Source: Pseudooceanicola nanhaiensis
GTDB taxonomy: Bacteria; Pseudomonadota; Alphaproteobacteria; Rhodobacterales; Rhodobacteraceae
DNA: 64,000 nt
Assembly: GCF_020171315.1 (NCBI RefSeq)
Contig: NZ_JAIUZP010000007.1
Coordinates: 248,001 to 312,000 of the forward strand
Reading direction: 5' to 3'
The stretch's first letter is position 1, and every line of letters starts with the position of its first letter. The notes beneath the pieces were generated by a model. It saw only the letters and a program-made list of their open reading frames with translations. It ran no database searches and was not told where the DNA came from. Below, in pieces: positions 19,827-28,417 of the stretch. The translations under genes and the position numbers were made by a program.

Positions 19827-20974
19827 CATCCGCACCCACCACCGAAGGCCATGTCGCCCCGCCGCCCCGGATCGAGATCGAGGGCCCGCCCGAGGCGCGC
19901 GGCCGCCAGTACGGAGAGCAGGCCGGCACGCTGATCGCCCACGGTGCCACCTTCTACCAGGGACTGCTGGAGGCCCGCGGCCTGGAATGGGGCGCGGTGA
20001 TGGATACCGCCCGCGTCATGCTGTCCCGCCTGGAGGAGGTCCGCCCCGTCCAGATGACCGAGATCCGCGCCATCGCCGCAGGCGCAGGCATGGACCCGGC
20101 GGAGGTTCTGCTGATCAACGGCCGGTCCGAGGTGCTGAACGCCGGGACGATCGACACCAAGGAACGCGAGATCACGGCAGAGGATCGCGAGGCGCTGGAC
20201 GATGGCTGCACCGCGGGTGTCGTCCTTGGCGAGCGCACCGCTGACGGTGTCCTCATCCACGCGCAGAACTGGGACTGGCGCCCGGAATGCGCGGCCTTCA
20301 CCGTGGTCCTCGTCGTGCGCCGCGAGGATGGCCCGGACGTGATGACCTTCGTCGAGGCCGGCGGGCTGGCCCGGGCCGGGATGAATTCCGCAGGCGTCGC
20401 GATCACCGGCAACAACCTCTCCATCGAGGGCGAGAGCTGGGAGAAGCCCGGCATCCCGCTGTCGATCATCCGGCGCCTCGCGCTGGAGGCCGAGGGCTTC
20501 TCGGACTCGCTGGGGGCCGTCGCGCAATCCCCGCGCTCCATCGCGAACAACATGACCCTCAGCCTCTCCGAGGCGGAGGGCGAGATCATCAACCTCGAAA
20601 CCACCCCGGCAGAGGTGTTCTGGCAGGTGCCCGAGAACGGCATCCTGACCCACGCCAACCACTTCGTCACCGAGGCCGCCCGGGCCAAGATCCGCGACAG
20701 GGGCGTGGTCGAGGGGATGAATTCGCTCTACCGCGACCGCCGTCTGCGCCTGAACCTCGAAAAGGCCGGGCAGAAGATCGACGTCGAGACCTTCAAGACC
20801 GCGCTGGCTGACAAGTTCGGCGCGCCCCGTGGCGTACTGCGCTGGCCGCAGGACTCCGGCACCAACCGGATTTCGGCCACCGTCGCCTCGATCATCATGA
20901 AGCCCGCCGAGCGGAAGATGTGGGTGCGTCAGCAACCCTACCTCCCGGGCGACTACGCGGAATACAGCTTCTGA
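19823..20974 (+). CDS. C45-family autoproteolytic acyltransferase/hydrolase (isopenicillin N acyltransferase-like, Ntn fold)
   Basis: 383 residues. The motif DDGCTAG with Cys129 matches the autoprocessing site of the acyl-CoA:6-aminopenicillanate acyltransferase family, where cleavage before the Cys frees the N-terminal nucleophile. Further family segments are HAQNWDWRPE, GLARAGMNSAGVAITGNNL and a late NHF. These proteins hydrolyse or transfer acyl groups on amides. It has no signal peptide, so processing of an imported N-acyl or peptide-like substrate in the cytoplasm is a reasonable inference. Translationally coupled to the hydrolase upstream. Confidence 0.85.
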   Translation: MTSAPTTEGHVAPPPRIEIEGPPEARGRQYGEQAGTLIAHGATFYQGLLEARGLEWGAVMDTARVMLSRLEEVRPVQMTEIRAIAAGAGMDPAEVLLINGRSEVLNAGTIDTKEREITAEDREALDDGCTAGVVLGERTADGVLIHAQNWDWRPECAAFTVVLVVRREDGPDVMTFVEAGGLARAGMNSAGVAITGNNLSIEGESWEKPGIPLSIIRRLALEAEGFSDSLGAVAQSPRSIANNMTLSLSEAEGEIINLETTPAEVFWQVPENGILTHANHFVTEAARAKIRDRGVVEGMNSLYRDRRLRLNLEKAGQKIDVETFKTALADKFGAPRGVLRWPQDSGTNRISATVASIIMKPAERKMWVRQQPYLPGDYAEYSF

Positions 20975-21078
20975 TCCCACGCAGATCCCCTTTGAACGAC
21001 GCCCGAAAGAACCCGGGATCCAACCGGGCACAGGCCTTCCCGACGGGCGGAAGGCACCGATCCAACAAGGAAACACCG

Positions 21079-22641
21079 ATGAAACAGTTTCACAGCACGA
21101 CGATCCTCAGTTGCCTGACCGGCCTCACCCTTGCAGCGGCCCCGCTTCAGGCCCTCGCACAGGACGGCGAGAAGGTTCTGAACTACGCCTTCTCGCAGGA
21201 CATCCGGGGCACCCAGCCCGGCGTTGACCGTGACGGCGCAACCGACACCGCGCAGATGCATGTGGTCGAAGGCCTGGTGGGCTATGCCACCGACTTCTCG
21301 ATCAAGCCGGTGCTGGCCGACAGCTACGAGATCAGCGACGACGGCCTGACCTATACCTTCAAGCTGCGCGAAGGGGTCAAGTTCCACAACGGCGAGACCA
21401 TGACCGCCGAGAACGTCAAATGGTCCTGGGATCGCTACATGAACCCCGAGACCAAGTGGCGCTGCCTGTCCTATTTCGACGGGTCGAACGGGGTCGAGGT
21501 GACGTCGATGGAAGTCGTCGATCCGCTCACCGTCGTCTTCACCATCTCCGCCCCCAGCGCGACCTTCCTCGGCAACATGGCCCGGTTCGACTGCGGCGCG
21601 ACCGCGGTCCTGCATTCCGACTCGGTGGATGCGGATGGCAAGTGGATCGCCCCCATCGGGACCGGCCCCTTCACCTTCGGCGACATCCGCCCGGGCCAGT
21701 ATTTCGATCTGGTGAAGTTCGACGACTACTCCGTCGATGACGGCCCGGCAGACGGCTATACCGGGGCCAAGATCGCCATGGTCGACCGCGTGCGCTTCAA
21801 CATCCTCGACGAGGCCGCGATCAAGAAGACCGCCTTCCTTGCCGGCGACGTGGATATCACCTCCATTGATGGCGCGGACTACGAAGAGATCGACGGGCTG
21901 GACACGGCCTCGGTGCTGACGGTGCAGACCGCGGTCTGGGAAAGCTTCCTGATCAACGTCCGCGATCCGCTGCTGAGCAAGCCCGCGATGCGCAAGGCGA
22001 TTGCCCATGCCCTCGACCGGGACACGATCGTCGAGGTGGCCACCGAAGGCCGCGGCACCCCGAACGCCTCGCCGGTGCCCCCGATGTCGTCGTTCTATGG
22101 CGAGGTGGAGCAGCAAGGGCCGGAGTATGATCCGGAACTCGCCAAGAAGTACCTCGAAGAGGCCGGCTACAACGGCGAGGAACTGGTGATCATCACCAGC
22201 AACCGCTCGGGCGGGTACTTCGAACGCTCGGTCATCGCGCAGTCGATGCTGGCCGCGGTCGGGATCAACGCCAAGATCGAGACGATCGAATGGGGCACCC
22301 AGATCGACCTCTACAACAGCGGCGAATACCAGATGATGTCCTTCGCCTACTCCGCGCGCCTCGACCCCGCGCTGAGCTTCGAGATGATCACCGGTGAAGA
22401 GGGCCGCAAGGTGCTGCGCACGCCCGAGGCCCTTGCGACGCTTGAGAAGGCCATGTCGATCTCCGAGCCGGTCGAACGCCAGAAGCTGATCGACGAGCTG
22501 CAGGTGATCTTCAACGAGGAAATCCCGGCCTACAGCATCAACCACCGTCCGCAGTTCTTCGCTGTCTCCGACAAGGTGAAGGGCTTCAACGGTTGGGGCG
22601 CCGCCAAGGAAATCTTCTGGGGCGTCGAACTGGTCGACTAA
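21079..22641 (+). CDS. ABC transporter periplasmic substrate-binding protein, SBP_bac_5 family
   Basis: 520 residues. A Sec-type signal peptide (hydrophobic stretch, cleavage after ALA near residue 29) is followed by the dipeptide/oligopeptide-binding fold, with YTFKLREGVKFHNGETMTAENVKW near residue 95. AAGGAAA lies 7 bases before the ATG at 21079. A longer open frame from 20920 overlaps the previous gene and lacks family sequence. It is followed by a strong hairpin at 22650-22674 and then the permease genes, a layout that usually gives extra binding protein. Confidence 0.9.
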   Translation: MKQFHSTTILSCLTGLTLAAAPLQALAQDGEKVLNYAFSQDIRGTQPGVDRDGATDTAQMHVVEGLVGYATDFSIKPVLADSYEISDDGLTYTFKLREGVKFHNGETMTAENVKWSWDRYMNPETKWRCLSYFDGSNGVEVTSMEVVDPLTVVFTISAPSATFLGNMARFDCGATAVLHSDSVDADGKWIAPIGTGPFTFGDIRPGQYFDLVKFDDYSVDDGPADGYTGAKIAMVDRVRFNILDEAAIKKTAFLAGDVDITSIDGADYEEIDGLDTASVLTVQTAVWESFLINVRDPLLSKPAMRKAIAHALDRDTIVEVATEGRGTPNASPVPPMSSFYGEVEQQGPEYDPELAKKYLEEAGYNGEELVIITSNRSGGYFERSVIAQSMLAAVGINAKIETIEWGTQIDLYNSGEYQMMSFAYSARLDPALSFEMITGEEGRKVLRTPEALATLEKAMSISEPVERQKLIDELQVIFNEEIPAYSINHRPQFFAVSDKVKGFNGWGAAKEIFWGVELVD

Positions 22642-22649
22642 GCGTGCTG

Positions 22650-22684
22650 CCCCCGGACGTCCGTCGTCCGGGGGCCGTTTTCCA
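22650..22684 (+). terminator. Intra-operon hairpin after the binding-protein gene
   Basis: A perfect 10-base stem, CCCCCGGACG/CGTCCGGGGG, with loop TCCGT, followed by CCGTTTTCC. It starts 8 bases after the stop codon and lies before the permease gene on the same strand. It may act as a partial terminator or as a 3' barrier that stabilises the binding-protein mRNA. Confidence 0.7.
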
Positions 22685-22710
22685 AGCGGAACGATCATCG
22701 AAGGGGCGTC

Positions 22711-23655
22711 ATGCTCACCTATGTCTTGAAACGCTGCCTGATGGGCGCGCCAACGGTGCTCCTCGTGGCCGTACTTGTCTTTACCCTGATCCGGGCGATC
22801 CCGGGCGACCCCGCCCAGATCATGCTGGCCGATCAGGCCACCACCGAAACCCTCGCCGCGATGCGGACCGAGCTTGGCCTCGACCAGCCGGTGCCGGTGC
22901 AGTTCGCGCTCTGGCTCGGCAAGGCCGTGCAGGGCGATTTCGGGGTCTCCATCCGGACCGGGCAGGAGGTGCTGCCGACGGTGATGGAACGCTTCCGCGT
23001 GACCGCATCGGTGGTCTTCCTTGCCATGGCCGTCGCGGGGATCGTCGCCATTCCGGCCGGTCTGATCGCCGCACGGTTCCAGAACCGCACGCCGGACATG
23101 GCGGTGACCCTGCTGGCGATCTTCACGCTCTCGCTGCCCAGCTTCTGGGTCGGTCTCATGCTGCTGCTGACCTTCGGTGTCTGGCTCGGCTGGCTGCCCA
23201 CCATAGGCTATGTCTCCGTGCTGGAGGATTTCGGCCGCGGGGTGCTCTACCTGCTGATGCCGGTGGGCGCGCTGGCCCTGACCGAGATCGGGGTGCTGAC
23301 CCGCATGATGCGCTCCAGCGCCCTCGAGGTGCTGCGGATGGAATATGTCACCCACGCCCGCGCCAAGGGGCTGGGAGAGGTCGCCGTCCTGTGGCGCCAC
23401 GTCCTGCGCAACGCCGCCGGCCCCACGCTCACCATGGCCGGGCTCAGCCTCGCCGCGCTGCTTGGCGGGGCCACGGTGATTGAAACCGTCTTTTCCCTGC
23501 CGGGGACCGGCAAGCTCATCGTCGACAGCATCTATGCCCGGGACTACCCCGTCCTGCAGTGTGCGCTGCTGATCGTCGCGCTGGTCTATGTCGTGGTCAA
23601 CCTGCTGGTGGACATCCTCTATTCGCTGATCGACCCGCGGGTGAGACTGAAATGA
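22711..23655 (+). CDS. Peptide-type ABC transporter permease (DppB-like)
   Basis: 314 residues with about six membrane spans. The N-terminal span leads into LIRAIPGDPAQIMLADQ, the hallmark of the DppB/OppB group. The coupling loop is VTHARAKGLGEVAVLWRHVLRN near residue 215. The end reads SLIDPRVRLK. It overlaps the next permease by 4 bases (ATGA), so the two are made together. Confidence 0.92.
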   Translation: MLTYVLKRCLMGAPTVLLVAVLVFTLIRAIPGDPAQIMLADQATTETLAAMRTELGLDQPVPVQFALWLGKAVQGDFGVSIRTGQEVLPTVMERFRVTASVVFLAMAVAGIVAIPAGLIAARFQNRTPDMAVTLLAIFTLSLPSFWVGLMLLLTFGVWLGWLPTIGYVSVLEDFGRGVLYLLMPVGALALTEIGVLTRMMRSSALEVLRMEYVTHARAKGLGEVAVLWRHVLRNAAGPTLTMAGLSLAALLGGATVIETVFSLPGTGKLIVDSIYARDYPVLQCALLIVALVYVVVNLLVDILYSLIDPRVRLK

Positions 23656-24482
23656 AGACCTACAAACTGCTTACCCGCCGCTTCAACGGGCGTATCGGCC
23701 TCGTGCTTTGCCTTCTGGTGCTGGTGGCCGCCGTCGTCGGCATTCTCTGGACGCCGCATGATCCCATGGCGCCCAACTTCCGCAACCGGCTGGAGGGGCC
23801 CTCGCTCCAGTTCCTGCTGGGCACCGATGCCTTCGGGCGCGATCTGCTGTCGCGTATCCTCGCCGGGGCCAGCGTCTCGATGCTGGTCTGCTTCATGACG
23901 GTGGTGCTGGCGGTGTCCTGCGGCGTCGTGCTGGGCGCGGTCTCGGGCTATGCCGGCGGCACGGTGGACCGGCTCACCATGATGGTGATCGAGGCGCTCA
24001 GCGCCTTCCCCGGCCTGCTGCTGGCCCTCGCGCTGATGGTGGTGCTCGGCCCGTCGAAATGGGGCGTGATCCTCGCGCTTGGCCTCGCCTACCTGCCGTC
24101 GGTCACGCGCCTCGTGCGCGGCACCGTCCTCTCGGTGCGGGAAAAGGAATATGTCGAGGCCTCGGTCGCGATCGGCAACGGCTGGTTCTACACGCTGATC
24201 CACCACATCCTGCCGAACTGCATCGCGCCGCTCATCGTTCTGGGCACCACGATGCTGGGCTGGGTGCTGCTGGCGGAAAGCGCGCTGTCCTTCCTCGGCC
24301 TCGGCGTGCCGCCGCCCGCGCCCACCTGGGGCAACATGCTGGCCGAGGCGCGGGGCGAACTGACCCGCTTCCCCTGGCTGGGCATCCTGCCTGGGCTCTG
24401 CATCTCGATCACGCTGATCGGGGTCAACCTCCTTGGCGATGCCCTGCGCGACGTTCTCGATCCGCGCAATCGCAACCTCTAA
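23652..24482 (+). CDS. Peptide-type ABC transporter permease (DppC-like)
   Basis: 276 residues. FLLGTDAFGRDLLSRILAGA near residue 52 is the DppC/OppC signature. The coupling loop is YVEASVAIGNGWFYTLIHHILPN, and the end reads LGDALRDVLDPRNRNL. The start is the ATG at 23652, overlapping the stop of the upstream permease. Forms the membrane channel with it. Confidence 0.92.
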   Translation: MKTYKLLTRRFNGRIGLVLCLLVLVAAVVGILWTPHDPMAPNFRNRLEGPSLQFLLGTDAFGRDLLSRILAGASVSMLVCFMTVVLAVSCGVVLGAVSGYAGGTVDRLTMMVIEALSAFPGLLLALALMVVLGPSKWGVILALGLAYLPSVTRLVRGTVLSVREKEYVEASVAIGNGWFYTLIHHILPNCIAPLIVLGTTMLGWVLLAESALSFLGLGVPPPAPTWGNMLAEARGELTRFPWLGILPGLCISITLIGVNLLGDALRDVLDPRNRNL

Positions 24483-24509
24483 CCTTCAAGACGCCCGGAG
24501 GACCCGGCC

Positions 24510-26318
24510 ATGGCACAATCACCTGTGGAAGAGCGCCCGCAGACGGCGGAAGCGGCCCCGGCCCCGCTGCTCGAGATCGACGCGCTGGACATCGCCCTGA
24601 CCGCGGGCAGGGCAGAGGTGCCCATCGTGCGGCAGGCCTCGCTCAAGATGATGCCGGGCGAGATCCACGCCCTTGTCGGCGAAAGCGGATCGGGCAAGAC
24701 GATGCTGGCCCGCTCGCTCATCGGGCTGCTGCCGGACGGGATCGAGGTGACGGCGGGGCGCATCCGCTTCGACGGCACGGTGCTGACCGATCTGGATGAA
24801 AGCGGCCTGCGCGCGCGGCGGGGCGTCGATATCGGGATGATCTTTCAGGAGCCGCTGGTCTCGCTGAACCCCTCCATGAAGATCGGCGCCCAGATGGCCG
24901 AGGCGATGCGCCTGCACACCGGGGCCCCGGCCAGCGAGATCCGCAAACGCTCGATCGAGATGCTGGAGGCGGTGCGGATCAAGGACCCGGAAGGCTGCCT
25001 CGATCGCTATCCGCACGAATTCTCGGGCGGGATGCGCCAGCGGATCATGATCGCCTCCGTCATGCTGCTGCGCCCCAAGCTGCTGCTGGCGGACGAGCCG
25101 ACCACGGCGCTGGATGCGGTGGTGCAGCAGGATGTCCTCGACATCATGACCGAAACGGCCGAGCGTTTCGGCGCAAGCGTTCTGCTGGTGACCCACGACC
25201 TCGGCCTTGTCGCCCGCTATGCCAATACGCTCAGCGTGATGGAGAAGGGCCGGATCGTCGAGGCGGGCAAGACCGCAGATGTTCTGGCGGCCCCGGCCGA
25301 TCCCTATACCCAGCGGTTGCTGGCGGCCCTGCCGAAACGCCCTGACGAGATCCGCCCCAGTGCCGAGGGCGAACCGCTCATCAAGGCAGAGAAGGTCTCG
25401 ATCTCCTACGAGGGGGCGGCGAAGTTCTTCCTCGGGCCGCGCCGGGAGGTGCCCGTGGTGCACGAGATCTCGCTCGATATCCGGCCGGGCGAAATGCTGG
25501 GGCTGGTGGGCGAAAGCGGCTCGGGCAAGAGCACGCTGGGCCGGGCGCTGATCCGGCTGAAGGACACCTCGGGCGGCCGGATCGCCTTCCGTGGTGCGGA
25601 CATCACGCAGGCCGACGGCAGCGCGCTGCGCGATCTGCGCTCCAAGATGCAGATCGTCTTTCAGGATCCCTATTCCTCGCTCAACCCGCGCTACCGCATC
25701 TCGCGCATCGTCGGAGAGCCGCTGCGGCTCCACAAGGCGGAGGCCAGCACCAAGAGCGGGCGCATGGCGGTGGACGAGATGCTGGAGGCGGTCGGCCTCG
25801 ACGCCAGCTATGGCGAGCGATTCCCGCATGAACTCTCCGGCGGGCAGCGCCAACGGGTCGCCATCGCCCGGGCGCTGATCTCGAACCCCGATCTCGTCGT
25901 CGCGGATGAACCCGTCTCGGCGCTCGACGTGACGGTGCAGGCGCAGATCCTTGCCCTTCTGGCCGACCTGCGCGCACGGCTGGGCTTTGCCTGCCTCTTC
26001 ATCAGTCACGACCTGTCGGTGGTGGAAAGCCTCTGCGACCGGATCATGGTCATGTATCGCGGCCGCACGATGGAGCAGGCGGACGCCGAGACGCTGTTCC
26101 GCGATCCCCGGCATCCCTACACCCGCCGCCTGCTGGAGGCCTCCCATCGGCTGGAACGGCAGGAGAGCGGGGCCTACGGGCTGCGCGAAGGCCGCTATGC
26201 GGACACAGCGGAAGCGACCGGCACGTTCTACTGGCCCGAGGGCGACAAGGACGATCCCGACTACCGACTAGCAGAAGTTGCGCGCGACCATTTCGTCGCG
26301 CTGCACAGCGCGGCCTGA
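24510..26318 (+). CDS. Peptide-type ABC transporter ATPase, two fused nucleotide-binding domains
   Basis: 602 residues with two ABC ATPase domains. Domain one has Walker A GESGSGKT near residue 56 and signature FSGGMRQRI near 174. Domain two has Walker A GESGSGKS near 334 and signature LSGGQRQRV near 445. Both carry the oligopeptide-transporter extension (PYTQRL, PYTRRL). A 50-residue C-terminal tail rich in acidic residues ([21 protein letters not shown]) is longer than usual. Last transporter gene of the operon, 27 bases after the DppC-like gene. Confidence 0.92.
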   Translation: MAQSPVEERPQTAEAAPAPLLEIDALDIALTAGRAEVPIVRQASLKMMPGEIHALVGESGSGKTMLARSLIGLLPDGIEVTAGRIRFDGTVLTDLDESGLRARRGVDIGMIFQEPLVSLNPSMKIGAQMAEAMRLHTGAPASEIRKRSIEMLEAVRIKDPEGCLDRYPHEFSGGMRQRIMIASVMLLRPKLLLADEPTTALDAVVQQDVLDIMTETAERFGASVLLVTHDLGLVARYANTLSVMEKGRIVEAGKTADVLAAPADPYTQRLLAALPKRPDEIRPSAEGEPLIKAEKVSISYEGAAKFFLGPRREVPVVHEISLDIRPGEMLGLVGESGSGKSTLGRALIRLKDTSGGRIAFRGADITQADGSALRDLRSKMQIVFQDPYSSLNPRYRISRIVGEPLRLHKAEASTKSGRMAVDEMLEAVGLDASYGERFPHELSGGQRQRVAIARALISNPDLVVADEPVSALDVTVQAQILALLADLRARLGFACLFISHDLSVVESLCDRIMVMYRGRTMEQADAETLFRDPRHPYTRRLLEASHRLERQESGAYGLREGRYADTAEATGTFYWPEGDKDDPDYRLAEVARDHFVALHSAA

Positions 26319-26367
26319 GCCGCAGCCCTATTTGACCAGCCCCACCTGATACGTGAAGGAGCCCCCA

Positions 26368-27267
26368 TTGAGCCCGACCCAACAGACCACCCGCACCGAG
26401 GATCCGGCCAGCCGTGGCACCGCGCTTTACGATTACGGCAGCACCACTGTCTTCACCTATGCCGCTGACCCGCGGCTGGTCTATTGCCTCTACGTGCCGC
26501 CTGCGACGGTCGTCGGTCCCGAGACGCGGATCGTCGTCGTGGTGCACGGGACGGACCGCCCCTTCATGTCCTACCGGGACTGGTTCGCGGAATTCGGGCG
26601 CTGGAACAACTGCATCATCCTCGCGCCGCTCTTCCCGGTGGGGGTCTTCGGCGACGGCAACCGCGACGGCTACAAGTACATGGTCGAGCAGGGCCTGCGC
26701 TACGACCTGGCGGTGCTGGGCATGGTCGAGGAGGTCGCCGCCAAATACGGTGTCTCCTCCGAGACGGTCGGCATGTGGGGCTATTCCGGCGGCGGCCACT
26801 TCTGCAACCGGTTCCTGCTGCTGCATCCCGACCGGCTCTGGGCCGTGTCCATCGGTGCGCCGGGGTCGGTCACGCTGATCGACGATAGCCGGGATTTCTG
26901 GGTCGGGACGCGCGACATGGAAGAGCGGTTCGGCATCGCTGTGGACCGCGCGGCCATCGCCAAGGTGCCGGTCAGCATCATCGTCGGCAAGGCGGATGTG
27001 GAGACCTGGGAGATCACCCACAGGCCCGGATCGCGCAACTGGATGGAGGGCGCCAACGACGCCGGGGCCACCCGCCCGGAACGCGCGCAGACGCTGGCGC
27101 AGAACCTGCGTGACGCGGGCGCCGAGGTGCGGCTCGACATCGTGCCGAACATGTCCCACGCGGCGCTGAAGGGGGCCCCCTTCGCGATGGAGTTCTTTGC
27201 GGAGGTCCTGACGTCCCTGCGTGCCGCCAAGCCGGGCGACGTGGTGAGCTTGTCCGGCGCAAGGTGA
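26368..27267 (+). CDS. Alpha/beta hydrolase, paralogue of the gene at 18963-19826
   Basis: 299 residues. It shares long stretches with the first hydrolase: VVHGTDR, NNCIILAPLFPVGVFGD, GYSGGGHFCNRF with the nucleophile Ser, IGAPGSVTLIDDSRD and the segment WEITHRPGSRNWMEGANDAG. The His of NMSHAALKG could complete the triad. The start is taken as TTG at 26368 because AAGGAG lies 6 bases upstream. The GTG at 26353 overlaps that ribosome site. It follows the ATPase gene by 49 bases and closes the operon. Its stop codon lies inside the first hairpin of the metH leader. Confidence 0.8.
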   Translation: MSPTQQTTRTEDPASRGTALYDYGSTTVFTYAADPRLVYCLYVPPATVVGPETRIVVVVHGTDRPFMSYRDWFAEFGRWNNCIILAPLFPVGVFGDGNRDGYKYMVEQGLRYDLAVLGMVEEVAAKYGVSSETVGMWGYSGGGHFCNRFLLLHPDRLWAVSIGAPGSVTLIDDSRDFWVGTRDMEERFGIAVDRAAIAKVPVSIIVGKADVETWEITHRPGSRNWMEGANDAGATRPERAQTLAQNLRDAGAEVRLDIVPNMSHAALKGAPFAMEFFAEVLTSLRAAKPGDVVSLSGAR

Positions 27268-27355
27268 ACGAAACTCATATCCGTTAGGAGAATTATGAGT
27301 TTTACTGTTCACGTCGATCTGTCCTATCGAGGCGGCTTGAAAGGGCAGATTCGAC
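27264..27355 (+). promoter_or_regulatory. Double stem-loop leader abutting the metH start codon
   Basis: The first element pairs GTGAAC (27264-27269) with GTTCAC (27307-27312) and, inside it, AAACTCATA (27271-27279) with TATGAGTTT (27294-27302), a perfect 9-base stem. The second element follows at once: GTCGATCTGTCC (27313-27324) pairs with GGGCAGATTCGAC (27343-27355), with one bulge and one G-U. Its 3' arm ends at the base before the ATG and includes the AAGGG ribosome site. This suggests translational control of metH. It does not resemble the SAM-II, SAH, SAM/SAH or cobalamin riboswitches as I recall them. The first dyad could instead be a protein operator. Confidence 0.55.
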
Positions 27356-28417
27356 ATGATCAACTTCTCGCTTCCGACCACCGACAGTCTCAAGGCGCTT
27401 AAGGCCGCCGCGCGTGAGCGTATCCTCATCCTCGACGGCGCCATGGGCACGATGATCCAGACGCTGACCCTGACCGAGGAGGATTTCACCGCCAATGGCC
27501 AGATCACCGGCCCCGGTGGTCAGCAGCACCGCTCGGACCATCCTCAGAAGGGCAACAACGACCTGTTGGTTCTGACCCAGCCGCAGGCGATCGAGGATAT
27601 CCACATGCAGTTCGCCCGTGCCGGGGCGGATATCCTCGAGACCAACACCTTCTCCTCCACCACGATCGCGCAGGCCGACTATGGCCTCGAGGCGGCGGTG
27701 CATGACCTGAACGTTGCCGGCGCGCAGGTGGCACGTCGCGCCGCGCAGCGGGCCGAGGCCGAAGACGGCCGCCCGCGCTACGTGGCCGGGGCCGTGGGCC
27801 CGACCAACCGGACGGCCTCCATCAGCCCCGACGTGAACGATCCCGGCTACCGCGCCGTGACCTTCGACGACCTGCGGATCGCCTATGGGCAGCAGATCGA
27901 CGGGCTGATCGAGGGCGGGTCCGACCTGATCCTGATCGAGACGATCTTTGACACGCTGAACGCCAAGGCCGCGATCTTTGCCGCGCTGGAAAGCTTTGCC
28001 AAGCTGGGCAAGCGCCTGCCGATCATGATCTCGGGCACGATCACCGATGCCTCGGGGCGGACGCTGTCGGGCCAGACGCCCACGGCCTTCTGGCATTCGG
28101 TGCGCCATGCGCGGCCCTTTACCATCGGGCTGAACTGCGCGCTTGGGGCCGATGCGATGCGGCCGCACCTGACGGAACTGGCCGGCGTGGCCGACACGCT
28201 GGTCTGTGCCTATCCCAACGCGGGCCTGCCCAATGCCTTTGGCCAGTACGACGAGACGCCGGAGCAGACCGCCGCACTGGTCGAGGTCTTCGCCAAGGAA
28301 GGGCTGATCAACGTGGCGGGCGGCTGCTGTGGCACCACCCCCGACCATATCGGCGCCATCGCGCAACACCTGGCATCCTACGCCCCGCGCAAACTGAAGG
28401 AGCTGGCCAATGCGTGA
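27356..28417 (+). CDS. metH: Methionine synthase, homocysteine-binding part (split MetH, N-terminal half)
   Basis: 353 residues equal to the first domain of cobalamin-dependent MetH, a homocysteine S-methyltransferase barrel. [12 protein letters not shown] is near residue 24, and the zinc-binding cysteines lie in GLNCALGAD and [10 protein letters not shown]. It activates homocysteine for methyl transfer from methylcobalamin. It ends where the pterin domain would begin in one-piece enzymes. It overlaps the second half by 8 bases, which supports coupled translation and a two-subunit enzyme. Confidence 0.92.
   Translation: MINFSLPTTDSLKALKAAARERILILDGAMGTMIQTLTLTEEDFTANGQITGPGGQQHRSDHPQKGNNDLLVLTQPQAIEDIHMQFARAGADILETNTFSSTTIAQADYGLEAAVHDLNVAGAQVARRAAQRAEAEDGRPRYVAGAVGPTNRTASISPDVNDPGYRAVTFDDLRIAYGQQIDGLIEGGSDLILIETIFDTLNAKAAIFAALESFAKLGKRLPIMISGTITDASGRTLSGQTPTAFWHSVRHARPFTIGLNCALGADAMRPHLTELAGVADTLVCAYPNAGLPNAFGQYDETPEQTAALVEVFAKEGLINVAGGCCGTTPDHIGAIAQHLASYAPRKLKELANA

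Noticed and set aside
20953..23400. 815-residue open frame on the minus strand opposite the second ABC operon
   Set aside because: It lies fully antisense to genes with clear family sequence. Its product is rich in His, Arg, Asp and Gly, as expected from reading GC-rich codons backwards, and it has no domain.
27264..27355. SAM-II, SAH, SAM/SAH or cobalamin riboswitch before metH
   Set aside because: The conserved sequences I know for these classes are not present by eye, so the leader is reported only as an unclassified structure.
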